Both the position numbers and the translations under genes were made by a program. DNA of 56,935 nucleotides from Gammaproteobacteria bacterium (GTDB taxonomy: Bacteria > Pseudomonadota > Gammaproteobacteria > Steroidobacterales > Steroidobacteraceae). Below the pieces are notes generated by a model, which saw only the letters and a list, made by a program, of their open reading frames with translations, did no database searches and was not told the origin of the DNA. The DNA is taken from assembly GCA_030831085.1 (NCBI GenBank), contig JAURLT010000152.1, positions 1 through 56,935 on the forward strand, in the 5' to 3' direction. Position 1 is the first letter of the stretch, and each line of letters starts with the position of its first letter. Shown here in pieces: positions 33,601 to 41,240 of this stretch.

Positions 33601-34416
33601 CACCGCGTCGGCGGGCATCGCACCCGACTCTGCGTTGGCTCGCCGCACCAGCATGACCTGGGCATTATCGTAGTAAGAATTGGTGAAGCTGACGGCCTTG
33701 GCGCGCTCCTCCGTCGCCGTCATGCCGGTAACGATCATGTCGATCTTGCCCGACTGGAGCGCGGGGATGAGGGCCGCAAAGCGCATGTTGGAGAATTCCA
33801 CGGGGCGGTTCAGGGCTACCCCGATACGGCGGGCCAGCTCGCCATCGTGGCCAGTCACGCGACCCTGACCGTCGACGAAGCTGAACGGCTCCCGTGTGGC
33901 CGCCACGCCAATGACCAGCGGCTCTCCTTCGCTGGGCGGTTCGTTGGCAGGCTCGTCATAGGGCCCTGGCGTAGTCTTGAACCAGCGCGCCTGCATCGAC
34001 TCGAGCGTGCCGTCCGCCTTCAGCGCGCGGATCAAGGCATTGAGTTGCTCAAGCAGTTGCTCTGAATCCTTGCGCACCGCAATTGCGGTATTTTCGAACT
34101 GCAGCGGTTCCTCAACCAAGGCCAGCACGGGGTTGTTGCGCGCGACGAGGGCGGCCGTAGGGCGCCCAGTCACCATCGCATCGAGCTGACCCGCCAGCAG
34201 GGCACTGACCGCGTCCATGGGGTCGTCAAAGCTCTTGATATCCGCATCCGGGAACCGCTCCTTGGTGCCGGCTTCGCCGGTGGAACCGGTGATCACGCCG
34301 ATGCTCGCTTCGCTCGCGTCATCCAGGCGGCGGATATCGAGGGTCGTCTTGGTGTCGCAGCCCGCGAGGCCAAACAGGACAATGCTGCATGCGGCCAGCC
34401 TAAGGTAGGTTGTCAT
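30676..34416 (-). CDS. Multi-domain lipoprotein: tandem amino-acid-binding domains fused to an ABC permease
   Basis: 1246 residues. An N-terminal lipobox (F-G-L-A-G-C20) predicts lipid anchoring. Periplasmic modules follow: a lone lobe II (37-147), three full SBP_bac_3 domains (166-397, 413-640, 656-883) and a lone lobe I (899-993). Landmarks recur with a period near 243 residues: G-F-D-I-E-L-A-R-R-F, M-F-I-T-x-E-R-K-E-R-I-D-F, and A-D/N-G-T-Y-D-x-M-x-x-R-W at 384, 628 and 870, with a weaker copy at 134. The first lobe II and last lobe I could pair into a fourth, circularly permuted domain. Residues 1035-1235 are a HisM/GlnP-type permease with an EAA loop (E-A-G-I-A-M-G, I-L-P). GlnP of lactic bacteria has two such domains; four is exceptional. 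The ATPase gene overlaps downstream. The 4-copy array may broaden specificity or raise capture rate. Confidence 0.92.
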   Translation of the reverse strand: MTTYLRLAACSIVLFGLAGCDTKTTLDIRRLDDASEASIGVITGSTGEAGTKERFPDADIKSFDDPMDAVSALLAGQLDAMVTGRPTAALVARNNPVLALVEEPLQFENTAIAVRKDSEQLLEQLNALIRALKADGTLESMQARWFKTTPGPYDEPANEPPSEGEPLVIGVAATREPFSFVDGQGRVTGHDGELARRIGVALNRPVEFSNMRFAALIPALQSGKIDMIVTGMTATEERAKAVSFTNSYYDNAQVMLVRRANAESGAMPADAVADQGKIRSNDDLAGSRVAAMLGSVQDVYVRKNYPTAEVLQYNTASDLVVAVESGRVDMGVADKDFLGEILADNARLAMLDKALFSMDVGAGFNKDNPELRDAFDAFLAGIRADGTYDDMVNRWFRLKEKAMPSLPKEGTGDVIDVGTAAFGFPYGAIQDGEFAGFDIELARRFAASQGKRARFVHLEFGALVAAQAAGKVDMLATGMFITPERKERIDFSKPYYSTEIRVFALKERMATPPQLPAPSGRLTSPDDIPGKRVGVVLGSAQDVYLRKHYPTAEILQFDHGADLVLGLTTDRVDLAVADRDFVMEVAAPNPLVGVLPQPLFASEVAAGFSKENTALRDAFNAFLSTIRANGTYDEMIARWFKRRERAMPPLPAEGDGGVITVGTSAGGYPFGAVFNGEFAGFDIELARRFAASQGKRAQFSHMQFASLIAALSTGKVDMLATSMFITEERKERIDFSDPYYSTDTRIFALKTRLGHASTPSGDMLSSTADLHGRRIGVMLGSAHEGFAIRTFPDSEVLQYRSAADMVLAVHDGKVDAGFLDADPLREILSQQPGFSILGEPLFVSEAGAGFSKGAAELRDRFNEFLAGIRADGTYDDMIERWIKGKDTVMPKLPDIPRQGKLVVATNDFGLPFVAVRDGRLVGFDMELAERFAHFLGRELELLNMEWSAVIAATVGGKADLGLGCMFITEERKQNILFSDPYYEAQSLAIVLSSRLATTAEAAGDPAPAPSAEPSWLDGIKASVESNLLREKRYLLIWDGLQTTVIISVLSTLFGTLLGALVCGMRMSPSRWLEWPARSYIAVLRGTPVLVLLMLIFYVVFASVDISPVFVAVVAFGMNFAAYVAEIYRSGIQGIDRGQWEAGIAMGFSKVKTFLYVILPQTVQRILPVYKGEFISLVKMTSIVGYIAVQDLTKASDIIRSRTFDAFFPLVMVAILYFVIAWVLIQALEYVERQTDPKRRRRKAVSA
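31438..34308 (-). repeat. Tandem in-gene duplication of about 729-bp substrate-binding units
   Basis: Within the giant transporter gene the units lie at 33921-33226, 33180-32497 and 32451-31768, with half units at 34308-33976 and 31722-31438. The second and third units are the most alike: at 33061 and 32331 both strands carry near-identical DNA beginning CCGCTTGCCCTG, 730 bases apart. That suggests recent duplication of a unit, while the first is more diverged. Confidence 0.85.
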
Positions 34417-34463
34417 CTAATTCCCCCGCGGAGGGTCGCATCCTTCAGGATGGAGGAGCGCAC

Positions 34464-35225
34464 CTATCTGCCGGCAGAATAGCCGAAATCGATGGCGTAG
34501 TCCGCGCCCGTGATGGCTGCGGCAGCGGGCTGGCACAGGAAGTAGACGACCTCCGCGACTTCCTCCGGGCGGACGAAACGCGCGGCCTTGCCCTGAGGAT
34601 ATTTGGCCAACAGGGCCGCCTTGTAGCCAGCCGGGTCACCGCCACCGTAGCGCTCGGCCTGGAAGTCCAGCATGGGGGTATCGGTGTCGGCGGGGCTGAC
34701 CGTGTTGACCCGCACCCCATCCGGGGCGAGGTCGAGGGCCAGCGCGCGGGTGAAGTTGGTCAACGCGCCCTTGGAGGCGCAGTAGGCGGCGGCGCCAATG
34801 TTGCCCTGGCGACCGGCATCGCTGGAGAGGTTCACGATGCAGCCGCGGGTGGCGCGAAGCGCTGGAATCGTCGCGGCGCACATGAAGAAAGCCGCCTTCA
34901 GGTTGACGTCCATGAGCAGGTCGAAATCGGCCTCGCTGAAGGTTTCCACCGGGCCTTCGCGCCAGACGCCAGCGGCATTGACCAAGGCATCCAGCCTGCC
35001 ACAGCGAGCCATGGTTTCGGCGAATACGCCATGGCAGGCAGCGGGGTGGCGCAGGTCGGCCGGGGTGGTGGCCGCCAGCGTCACCTCGTGGGACAGAGCC
35101 GAGAGCAGGCCGTCGTCCAGGTCGGTGGCCGAGACCCGCCATCCTCCGGTGGCAAAGCGCGCCGCAATGGCCCGACCCATGCCGCCACCCGCGCCCGTTA
35201 AGAGCACCACGGGAGACTCATTCAT
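34464..35225 (-). CDS. Short-chain dehydrogenase/reductase
   Basis: 253 residues: cofactor motif T-G-A-G-G-G-M-G near residue 10, an Asp pair (A-T-D-L-D-D) after the second beta strand that favours NAD, N-A-A-G (a variant of N-N-A-G), and the active-site Ser in N-L-S-S-D with Y-C-A-S-K. The ending [12 protein letters not shown] is normal. It overlaps the upstream SDR by four bases and precedes the transporter gene by 47 bases on the same strand. That gap holds only the transporter's GGGGGA ribosome site and a short hairpin (34439-34452). The pair may process a solute imported by the transporter; the substrate is unknown. Confidence 0.9.
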   Translation of the reverse strand: MNESPVVLLTGAGGGMGRAIAARFATGGWRVSATDLDDGLLSALSHEVTLAATTPADLRHPAACHGVFAETMARCGRLDALVNAAGVWREGPVETFSEADFDLLMDVNLKAAFFMCAATIPALRATRGCIVNLSSDAGRQGNIGAAAYCASKGALTNFTRALALDLAPDGVRVNTVSPADTDTPMLDFQAERYGGGDPAGYKAALLAKYPQGKAARFVRPEEVAEVVYFLCQPAAAAITGADYAIDFGYSAGR

Positions 35226-35992
35226 GCGCGAGCCTCGATCACGGAGTTACCGCCATCGATGACCCAGCACTGGCCCGTCACGTAGGCAGCCGCCGGCGAG
35301 CACAGGAAGGCGATCACGGAGGCGACTTCCTCCGGAGTGCCCGAGCGTCCGGCAGGGCTGGCTCGGCCGGCACGGGCCTCGGCTGCCGTCTGGGCGGCCG
35401 TGGCGATCCAGCCCGGCGCAACGGCGTTCACGGTGACCCCGCGCGCCGCGACCTCCAGTGCCAGGGCGCGGGTCAGGCCCACCATGCCGGCCTTGGCTGC
35501 AGCGTATGCAGCATCCCCGGGCATGGCGGAGACCGGCCCTGCGGTGGAGGCGACGTTGACGATCCGTCCGTAGCCCCGCCCAGCCATCCCTGCCACGAAG
35601 GCCCGGCTGACCAGGAACGCGCTGGTCAGGTTGCGCTCGATGGAGACCTGCCACTGGGCCAGCGGCATGGTGGCCACCGGGCCCGACTCGTCCAGTTCTC
35701 CCTGTACCGCCATGCCAGCGTTGTTGACCAGGACATCGACCTGGCCGAGACGCTCGGTCAGGCTGGCCAACTCGGCCACCGTCGACTCGCTGGTCAGGTC
35801 GCCCTCGAAGCCGGTCACGGCGAACCCCAGTTCCTGCAGCTCCCGTACCCGTTGGTGGATGCGGGAGGTCAGGCCGGTGATCAGCAGGGCATGTCCGGCG
35901 AGACCCAGTTGCACAGCCGTGGCATACCCGATACCCGTTTCGCTGCCGGCTCCGGTGACGATGGCGAGTGGCGCCGGCGTTTGCTTGGACAT
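35222..35992 (-). CDS. Short-chain dehydrogenase/reductase, FabG-like
   Basis: 256 residues. The cofactor loop reads [10 protein letters not shown], two residues longer than the standard T-G-x3-G-x-G. N-N-A-G-M, the Ser in N-V-A-S-T and Y-A-A-A-K are all present. The end [11 protein letters not shown] is typical. The gene overlaps the following SDR. It is 60 bases from the divergent glutamine amidotransferase gene, so the promoter of the SDR-SDR-transporter-ATPase transcript probably lies in that gap, though no clear -10/-35 was found. Confidence 0.9.
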   Translation of the reverse strand: MSKQTPAPLAIVTGAGSETGIGYATAVQLGLAGHALLITGLTSRIHQRVRELQELGFAVTGFEGDLTSESTVAELASLTERLGQVDVLVNNAGMAVQGELDESGPVATMPLAQWQVSIERNLTSAFLVSRAFVAGMAGRGYGRIVNVASTAGPVSAMPGDAAYAAAKAGMVGLTRALALEVAARGVTVNAVAPGWIATAAQTAAEARAGRASPAGRSGTPEEVASVIAFLCSPAAAYVTGQCWVIDGGNSVIEARA

Positions 35993-36052
35993 GGCGGGAC
36001 TAGCCTAGCGCAGCCTCGAGGCATTGGCAGCCTTTGCGAGTAAAATGTTCTG

Positions 36053-36805
36053 ATGAGTTCAGCGGGGCACAACGAGATCGACCGCACCCGGCCAGTAAGG
36101 CTCGGCATCCTGGATGCGGTACCGGCCCGCTATATGCTCCCTGGCGAAAGAACCGATCCGGAAAAGTTCATCAACCTGTTCCGGGCGGTTAATGCCCGAA
36201 TCGATTTTCAGGTGTTTGAGCCGACCCGTCTTCACTACCCGGACAGGCTGGAGGAGTGTGATGCCTACCTCCTGACCGGCAGCCCCTGCAGTGCCTACGA
36301 GCCCCTGAACTGGATCCCGCCACTCGAGGCGTTCGTGCGCCAGGCCTACGGTGCGGGCGTGCCGCTGGTCGGAATTTGCTTCGGGCACCAGCTCATCGCG
36401 CAGGCCCTGGGAGGCAAGGTGGAGAAGGCCGCATCCGGGTGGGTGCTGGGGATGCACGAGTTTGGAATCGTCGGGTCCCGGCCGTGGATGTCGGACGCTG
36501 CCGGGAGCCATGCCCTGCATTTCATCAACCAGGATCAGGTGGTGCGCATGCCACCAGGTGTAGAGCTCTACGCCAGTTCAAGCGACTGTCCGGTCGTGAT
36601 GTACGGCGTGGAGGGGCGCCTCCTTTGCCTGCAGGGTCATCCCGAGCAGGCGGAATCCTCGATGCGCGCCTTCACGGCCAAGCTGCAGGACCTCGACCTC
36701 ATCGACGAGCAGCAGGCCCGCACGGCGCTGGCCTCAATGCAGGGCAGGCGTCCCGACGCGGAACGCGTCGGACGCTGGATCAGCGCGTTTCTGGGCGCGG
36801 GCTGA
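36053..36805 (+). CDS. Class I glutamine amidotransferase (GMP-synthase-like)
   Basis: 250 residues with the GATase triad: C109 in G-I-C-F-G-H-Q, and H196 and E198 in L-Q-G-H-P-E. There is no synthetase partner domain, so the protein belongs to the stand-alone GMP-synthase-like group, whose members hydrolyse gamma-glutamyl bonds or feed ammonia to an unknown partner. The gene is alone on its strand between two minus-strand operons. A glutamine-synthetase-like ligase 11 kb away would be an attractive functional partner if gamma-glutamyl intermediates are made, but they are not linked in one operon. Confidence 0.88.
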   Translation: MSSAGHNEIDRTRPVRLGILDAVPARYMLPGERTDPEKFINLFRAVNARIDFQVFEPTRLHYPDRLEECDAYLLTGSPCSAYEPLNWIPPLEAFVRQAYGAGVPLVGICFGHQLIAQALGGKVEKAASGWVLGMHEFGIVGSRPWMSDAAGSHALHFINQDQVVRMPPGVELYASSSDCPVVMYGVEGRLLCLQGHPEQAESSMRAFTAKLQDLDLIDEQQARTALASMQGRRPDAERVGRWISAFLGAG

Positions 36806-36817
36806 TCGACGGGCCTG

Positions 36818-37951
36818 TCAGCCGCGTCGCTGGACCAGCAGTCCGGGTGCCAGCAGCACAGCGGAGAGCAGGAACAGCGCTACCGACACGCCGTTGACCA
36901 GATCGTAACCGCCGACCCCTAACAGGCTGGCTGCGATGAAGGGACCCACTGCATAACCCACGAACTGCATGGAGACGCCGTGGACTACCAGGCGGCCGCG
37001 GGCGTCGAAGGCAGCCATCATCGCGAGCAGGTAGGGCACGCAGAGATTCCACAGCAGGTTGAAGCCGCCGACTGCGAGCCAGTACCCCGTAGCACCGACT
37101 TCGCCCAGGAGCAGATAGATGCTGGCCGCGCCACCCAGGACCCCGACCGCCAGCGGGGCTGCCCGGCCGTAGCGCAACTCCAGGACGACTGGCAGGAACG
37201 CTCCGGCAATACCGAGGAACTGGGAGAAAGTCAGGGCATTGGCCACTTCCTGTTCCCCCATCCCTGCCTCGAGCCCGACCAGGAACAGGTAAGCCCAGAC
37301 CACGCCCACGGCAGTGTTGTAGACCAGCACTCCTGCCAGCGCCGACAGCCGGGTCGAGATGGGGAAGGACGAGGCTTGCGCCGCTGCAGCCGCTGTCGAA
37401 TTAGATGAGGCGGGCAGGGGCCCGACGAACAGGAAGCCTGTGGCACAGAACAGGGCGAAAAACACCAGTACCCCGCTCATGCCGATGGTGGCAAAGGCCC
37501 AGGGCATGGCCAACAGACCGAATGCGCCGTAGGTCAGGACCCACACCACGATGTAGCCGAAATTGCGATCCGGCCTGGCGGTCAGTCCCATCATGGTGAA
37601 GGTCAGGGACACCAGGCCACCGGAGCCCAGGCCCGTCAGGAAGCGGAGCACGCCGAGGGTGGCGAAGTCGTGTTGGCCGATCGAGGCCAGATTACCGACC
37701 ACGCAGAGGGCCAGGCATGCCCGAAGGACGCCGCGCCAGTTCAGGCGCGATGCCAGCAGGCTCATCAGGACGGTGGTGGCGGCGATCCCGAACATCTCGT
37801 ACGACGCGATCAAGCCGGCCTGTTCCTCGGTCATTCCAAGGTAGGCGACCAAACCTTGCACGAAACCGGGTTGGAGGATGAATACGCAGGGGCCGATGAC
37901 GGCCAGGTACACGATGGCTGAAATCGAACGCGTGGAATTGATGTCATTCAT
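36818..37951 (-). CDS. Major facilitator superfamily transporter
   Basis: 377 residues with about twelve hydrophobic segments. Motif A is degenerate (A-S-R-L-N-W-R-G). A central linker with S-N-S-T-A-A-A-A-A-Q-A separates the two six-helix halves. It starts 19 bases after the arylsulfatase stop on the same strand, so the two are probably cotranscribed. An MFS carrier beside an exported sulfatase could import the desulfated product. Direction and substrate are not determined. Confidence 0.87.
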   Translation of the reverse strand: MNDINSTRSISAIVYLAVIGPCVFILQPGFVQGLVAYLGMTEEQAGLIASYEMFGIAATTVLMSLLASRLNWRGVLRACLALCVVGNLASIGQHDFATLGVLRFLTGLGSGGLVSLTFTMMGLTARPDRNFGYIVVWVLTYGAFGLLAMPWAFATIGMSGVLVFFALFCATGFLFVGPLPASSNSTAAAAAQASSFPISTRLSALAGVLVYNTAVGVVWAYLFLVGLEAGMGEQEVANALTFSQFLGIAGAFLPVVLELRYGRAAPLAVGVLGGAASIYLLLGEVGATGYWLAVGGFNLLWNLCVPYLLAMMAAFDARGRLVVHGVSMQFVGYAVGPFIAASLLGVGGYDLVNGVSVALFLLSAVLLAPGLLVQRRG

Positions 37952-37970
37952 CGAAACCGCTCCCGAGTAA

Positions 37971-39644
37971 TCAATAGCCGCTTACCCAGTCTGGCAACAC
38001 AACGCTATTTTCATTTGCGTAGCGCTCCCAGTAGGCCTTCAGTTCAGCGAGTTTGTCCGGGTGTTCCGCGGCGAGGTCACGGGACTCGGCCAGGTCCTCG
38101 GCCAGGTTGTATAGCTGCCACTCTCCGGTCCCGAAGGGCGGCGGCATGTGAACGAGCTTCCAGTCGCCGAGTCGCACGCCCCGCTTGCCGAGGAGTTCAT
38201 CAGCGTGCAATCGCTTCCGCCAGTCGACCTGCGGCTCTTGATGCTGCAGTAATGGCAGGGCGGAGATGCCGGTCATTGGCTCCACCTCACGTTCCCTGTG
38301 CCGATTGCCCGGATGGGCGACTCCCGCAAGCTCAAGGATTGTAGGGGCTAGGTCCTTGACCAGCACCAGCGCGTCCTCGACCCTGGGCTTGCCGAAACGG
38401 CCTGCACCGTAAACGAAAGCCGCCGACCGAACGCCACCCTCGGTCGGGAAGGCCTTGTACAGGCCCAGGGCAGGTGACGAGGTGCGGGCCCAGTTGGGCC
38501 CATAAAACGTGTAGGAGCCCGGGCGTCCCATGTTTTGCAGACTGAAATCGTGGGACTCGTCCAGCACCTTGCGGATCGCGGGAAAGGCATCGGCTGGCCA
38601 GGTATCGTCATAGTCGTGTCCTTCCGCGCCGTTGTCGGAGAGAAATATGATCACGGTGTCGTCGAGCCGGCCGGTGGTACGCAGATGCTCCACCAGCCGC
38701 CCCACGTGGCGATCGATCTCCCAGATCATTGCGGCATAGATCTCCATGGCCCGAGCCTCGACCTTGCGGCTCGCTGGGTCGAGATCGGCCCAGGCTCGAC
38801 CCTTGGGTGCGCGAGCAGCAAGTACCGCGTCCTGCGGGACGAGACCCAGCGCCTTCTGTCTGGCTAGGCGCTCTTCGGCGATCGCGTCGTAGCCCACGTC
38901 GTAGCGTCCGGCAAAGCGGGCGATGGATGCGTCCGGGGCCTGTAGTGGCCAGTGCGGTGCGGAGAAGGCCAGGTAGGCGAAGAAGGGTTGCTCATGATCG
39001 CTGTCGAGGTACTGGATCATGCGGTCGACGAAATACTGCGAGGAATACTCGAAATCCTCCGGTAGCGTGCTGACGAGCCGATCGTCGTCCCGGTACTTCG
39101 CCTTGGCCTTCGGGTCTGGCGAATAGGCCGGCCTCATGTCGGCAAAGTGACTGGCATTGGTCAGCATGGCAAAGGCCCGGTCGAAACCGCGGGCCGCGGG
39201 ACCGTGCGGCTCCTCGATCCCGAGATGCCACTTGCCGGTCATATAGGTCCGGTAACCGGATTCCCTCAGTAGTGTGGGCAGCGTGACCACGCGGTCATTC
39301 AGGTAGCCCTCATAGCCCGGCTGGTTGCGCTGATTGGGTGCCAACTCCTCTTCGAGGTTCCCAAGGCCCGCCTTGTGCGCATCGACCCCGGTCAGCAGCA
39401 TCGCCCGGGTGGGTGAGCAGGCCGGTGCGGTGATGAAACGGCTCAGCCGGACGCCCGCTTGCGCCAGCGCGTCGAGGTTGGTCGTCGGGATCTCTCCGCC
39501 GAAGCTGCCGAGATCGGCGTGGCCCATGTCGTCCACCACGATCAAAAGCACGTTCGGGCGGTCGCTGTTTGCAGCTGCCGGCATGGTCGTCGATCCGAAC
39601 AGGACCAGGCCGCCCACGATCAGGGCCAGGGTGCGATTGATCAT
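37971..39644 (-). CDS. Exported arylsulfatase (type I, formylglycine-dependent)
   Basis: 557 residues; signal peptide 1-25 (cleavage after AAA). The modified Cys is C76 in C-S-P-T-R, the maturation motif C-x-P-x-R, and metal ligands D38-D39 lie in V-V-D-D-M-G-H. A K-W-H-L-G motif and D-N-G-A-E-G-H also match. The enzyme should hydrolyse sulfate esters in the periplasm, after conversion of C76 by a sulfatase-maturing enzyme or FGE not in this window. It is followed by an MFS gene and diverges from a TPR-sulfotransferase with 39 bases between the start codons. Confidence 0.94.
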   Translation of the reverse strand: MINRTLALIVGGLVLFGSTTMPAAANSDRPNVLLIVVDDMGHADLGSFGGEIPTTNLDALAQAGVRLSRFITAPACSPTRAMLLTGVDAHKAGLGNLEEELAPNQRNQPGYEGYLNDRVVTLPTLLRESGYRTYMTGKWHLGIEEPHGPAARGFDRAFAMLTNASHFADMRPAYSPDPKAKAKYRDDDRLVSTLPEDFEYSSQYFVDRMIQYLDSDHEQPFFAYLAFSAPHWPLQAPDASIARFAGRYDVGYDAIAEERLARQKALGLVPQDAVLAARAPKGRAWADLDPASRKVEARAMEIYAAMIWEIDRHVGRLVEHLRTTGRLDDTVIIFLSDNGAEGHDYDDTWPADAFPAIRKVLDESHDFSLQNMGRPGSYTFYGPNWARTSSPALGLYKAFPTEGGVRSAAFVYGAGRFGKPRVEDALVLVKDLAPTILELAGVAHPGNRHREREVEPMTGISALPLLQHQEPQVDWRKRLHADELLGKRGVRLGDWKLVHMPPPFGTGEWQLYNLAEDLAESRDLAAEHPDKLAELKAYWERYANENSVVLPDWVSGY

Positions 39645-39683
39645 CTCGGCAACTCCCCGCGTTTGTTATGCTCGATACGATCC

Positions 39684-41240
39684 ATGGGCAGCCAAAATTA
39701 CCTCAAGCTGGCGCTGGATGCTTACCAGAAACGGTCTTTTCAGCAGGCAGAGCACTGGCTGAGCGAGGCCTTGCGGGTCTCCCCCGACAGCCCCGAGCTG
39801 CATGCATGGCAATGTGAGGTGCTGCGCAGCCAGGGACGCCTGCAGGACGCCCAGCTGGCCGCGGGCAGGGCCCTGCGGCTGGATCCGGATCATGCCGATG
39901 CCCTGTACAACCTCGCCGTCGTGTTGCTGGCTGCCGGTCGTGAAGTCGACGCGCTGGCCCGACTGGAGGCATTGGTTGCCGCCCACCCGGCCCATGCCCC
40001 CGGGCTGCACAACCTCGGTGTGCTGCTCGAGCGCAGGGGCCAGGCGCGCCGCGCCCTGGCCTGCTACGAGGCCGCCATTGCCACCGGGCGTGCTGTGCCC
40101 GCCACGCAGGCAAGCCTGGCGGCCCTGCTGGTCGAATTGGGCGATCACGATCGGGCCAGGCAACTGTATGCGGCCCGCCTGACGAATAACCCGGATGACG
40201 TGGAGGCGCATTTCGCCTATTCACGGCTGACCCGTTACCAGCCTGGGATGGAGCAGCTGGCTTCACTGGAGGCGCTTGCTGCGAAGAGGGACTTGCTGCC
40301 CTGGCAGGCCGCTGCCAAGGTGGGTTTTGCCTTGGGCAAGGCGCGACAGGATGTAGGCGAACATCAGGCCGCCCTGCAAGCCTTCGTGAGTGCCAACGAT
40401 CTCCACTACCGTCATAGGCCCTACGCAGAAGGGGCCAATCACGCGCTGCTGGAGGACGTGATGCAGACTATCAACGCCTCGCTGCTTGCGCGCCTGACTG
40501 TCGACGAGAAGTCAGCGTTGCGTCCAGTGTTCATCCTCGGCATGCCGCGTAGCGGGTCCACTCTGCTCGAGCAGATGCTGCTTGCCCATGGCGATTTTGC
40601 CAGCGGAGGCGAGCTGAAACATCTCAAGGCCGTCATCCAGTCGCATCTTGTTCGGGATAGGGGCACGATCGGTCGAGCCGCCGGCGTCTGGACTGGCCAG
40701 GATTTCAGGGCCGCGGCGAGCGACTATATAGGCCGGCTTGCTGGCCACGGCTACGGCAAGTCACTGGTGATCGACAAGATGCCGGGCAACTTCGCTTTTA
40801 TCGGGCTTATCGCGGCGTTGTTTCCCAATGCCATCATCCTGCACACGATCCGGCATCCGCTGGCCGTGATGTGGTCGGCCTACAGCACTCACTTCGCTGA
40901 CGGGCTTCACTACACCTACGAGATAGGCACCCTGGCCCGCTTTCATAGCCGGTACCGGCAGGTCATGGGCCACTGGGAGCAGGTGCTGCCGAGGGGGCGG
41001 ATCATTCCCGTGGTGTACGAGAAATTGGTGGCCGAACCCGAGTTAGTGCTGCGAGGACTCATGGAGCGACTGGGCCTGCCCTGGCGGCCTACGATGTTGG
41101 AGTTTCACCGAGGCAGCCACCCGGTCAGGACGGCCAGCGTCGCCCAGGTCCGGCAGCCCCTGCACGGGGCTGCGGTGGACCTGTGGCGCCACTACGAGCA
41201 CTTTCTGGCCCCTTACGCGAGGGGGGCGGGTCTCGCCTAG
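39684..41240 (+). CDS. TPR-repeat sulfotransferase
   Basis: 518 residues from the ATG at 39684; a longer frame upstream overlaps the sulfatase on the other strand and is rejected. Residues 1-180 hold about five TPR units (A-E-H-W-L-S-E-A-L-R-V-S-P, A-L-Y-N-L-A-V-V-L, L-H-N-L-G-V-L-L). Residues 280-510 are a sulfotransferase_3 domain with the PAPS loop G-M-P-R-S-G-S-T-L-L-E-Q (286-297) and T-I-R-H-P-L-A-V. Such proteins transfer sulfate to proteins or sugars. It is divergent from the arylsulfatase, and its 3' end overlaps the TonB receptor's 3' end by four bases. Confidence 0.92.
   Translation: MGSQNYLKLALDAYQKRSFQQAEHWLSEALRVSPDSPELHAWQCEVLRSQGRLQDAQLAAGRALRLDPDHADALYNLAVVLLAAGREVDALARLEALVAAHPAHAPGLHNLGVLLERRGQARRALACYEAAIATGRAVPATQASLAALLVELGDHDRARQLYAARLTNNPDDVEAHFAYSRLTRYQPGMEQLASLEALAAKRDLLPWQAAAKVGFALGKARQDVGEHQAALQAFVSANDLHYRHRPYAEGANHALLEDVMQTINASLLARLTVDEKSALRPVFILGMPRSGSTLLEQMLLAHGDFASGGELKHLKAVIQSHLVRDRGTIGRAAGVWTGQDFRAAASDYIGRLAGHGYGKSLVIDKMPGNFAFIGLIAALFPNAIILHTIRHPLAVMWSAYSTHFADGLHYTYEIGTLARFHSRYRQVMGHWEQVLPRGRIIPVVYEKLVAEPELVLRGLMERLGLPWRPTMLEFHRGSHPVRTASVAQVRQPLHGAAVDLWRHYEHFLAPYARGAGLA

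Noticed and set aside
36053-36805. PuuD-type gamma-glutamyl-GABA hydrolase partner of the GS-like ligase
   Set aside because: The sequence looks GMP-synthase-like rather than peptidase C26, and it is 11 kb away from the ligase.
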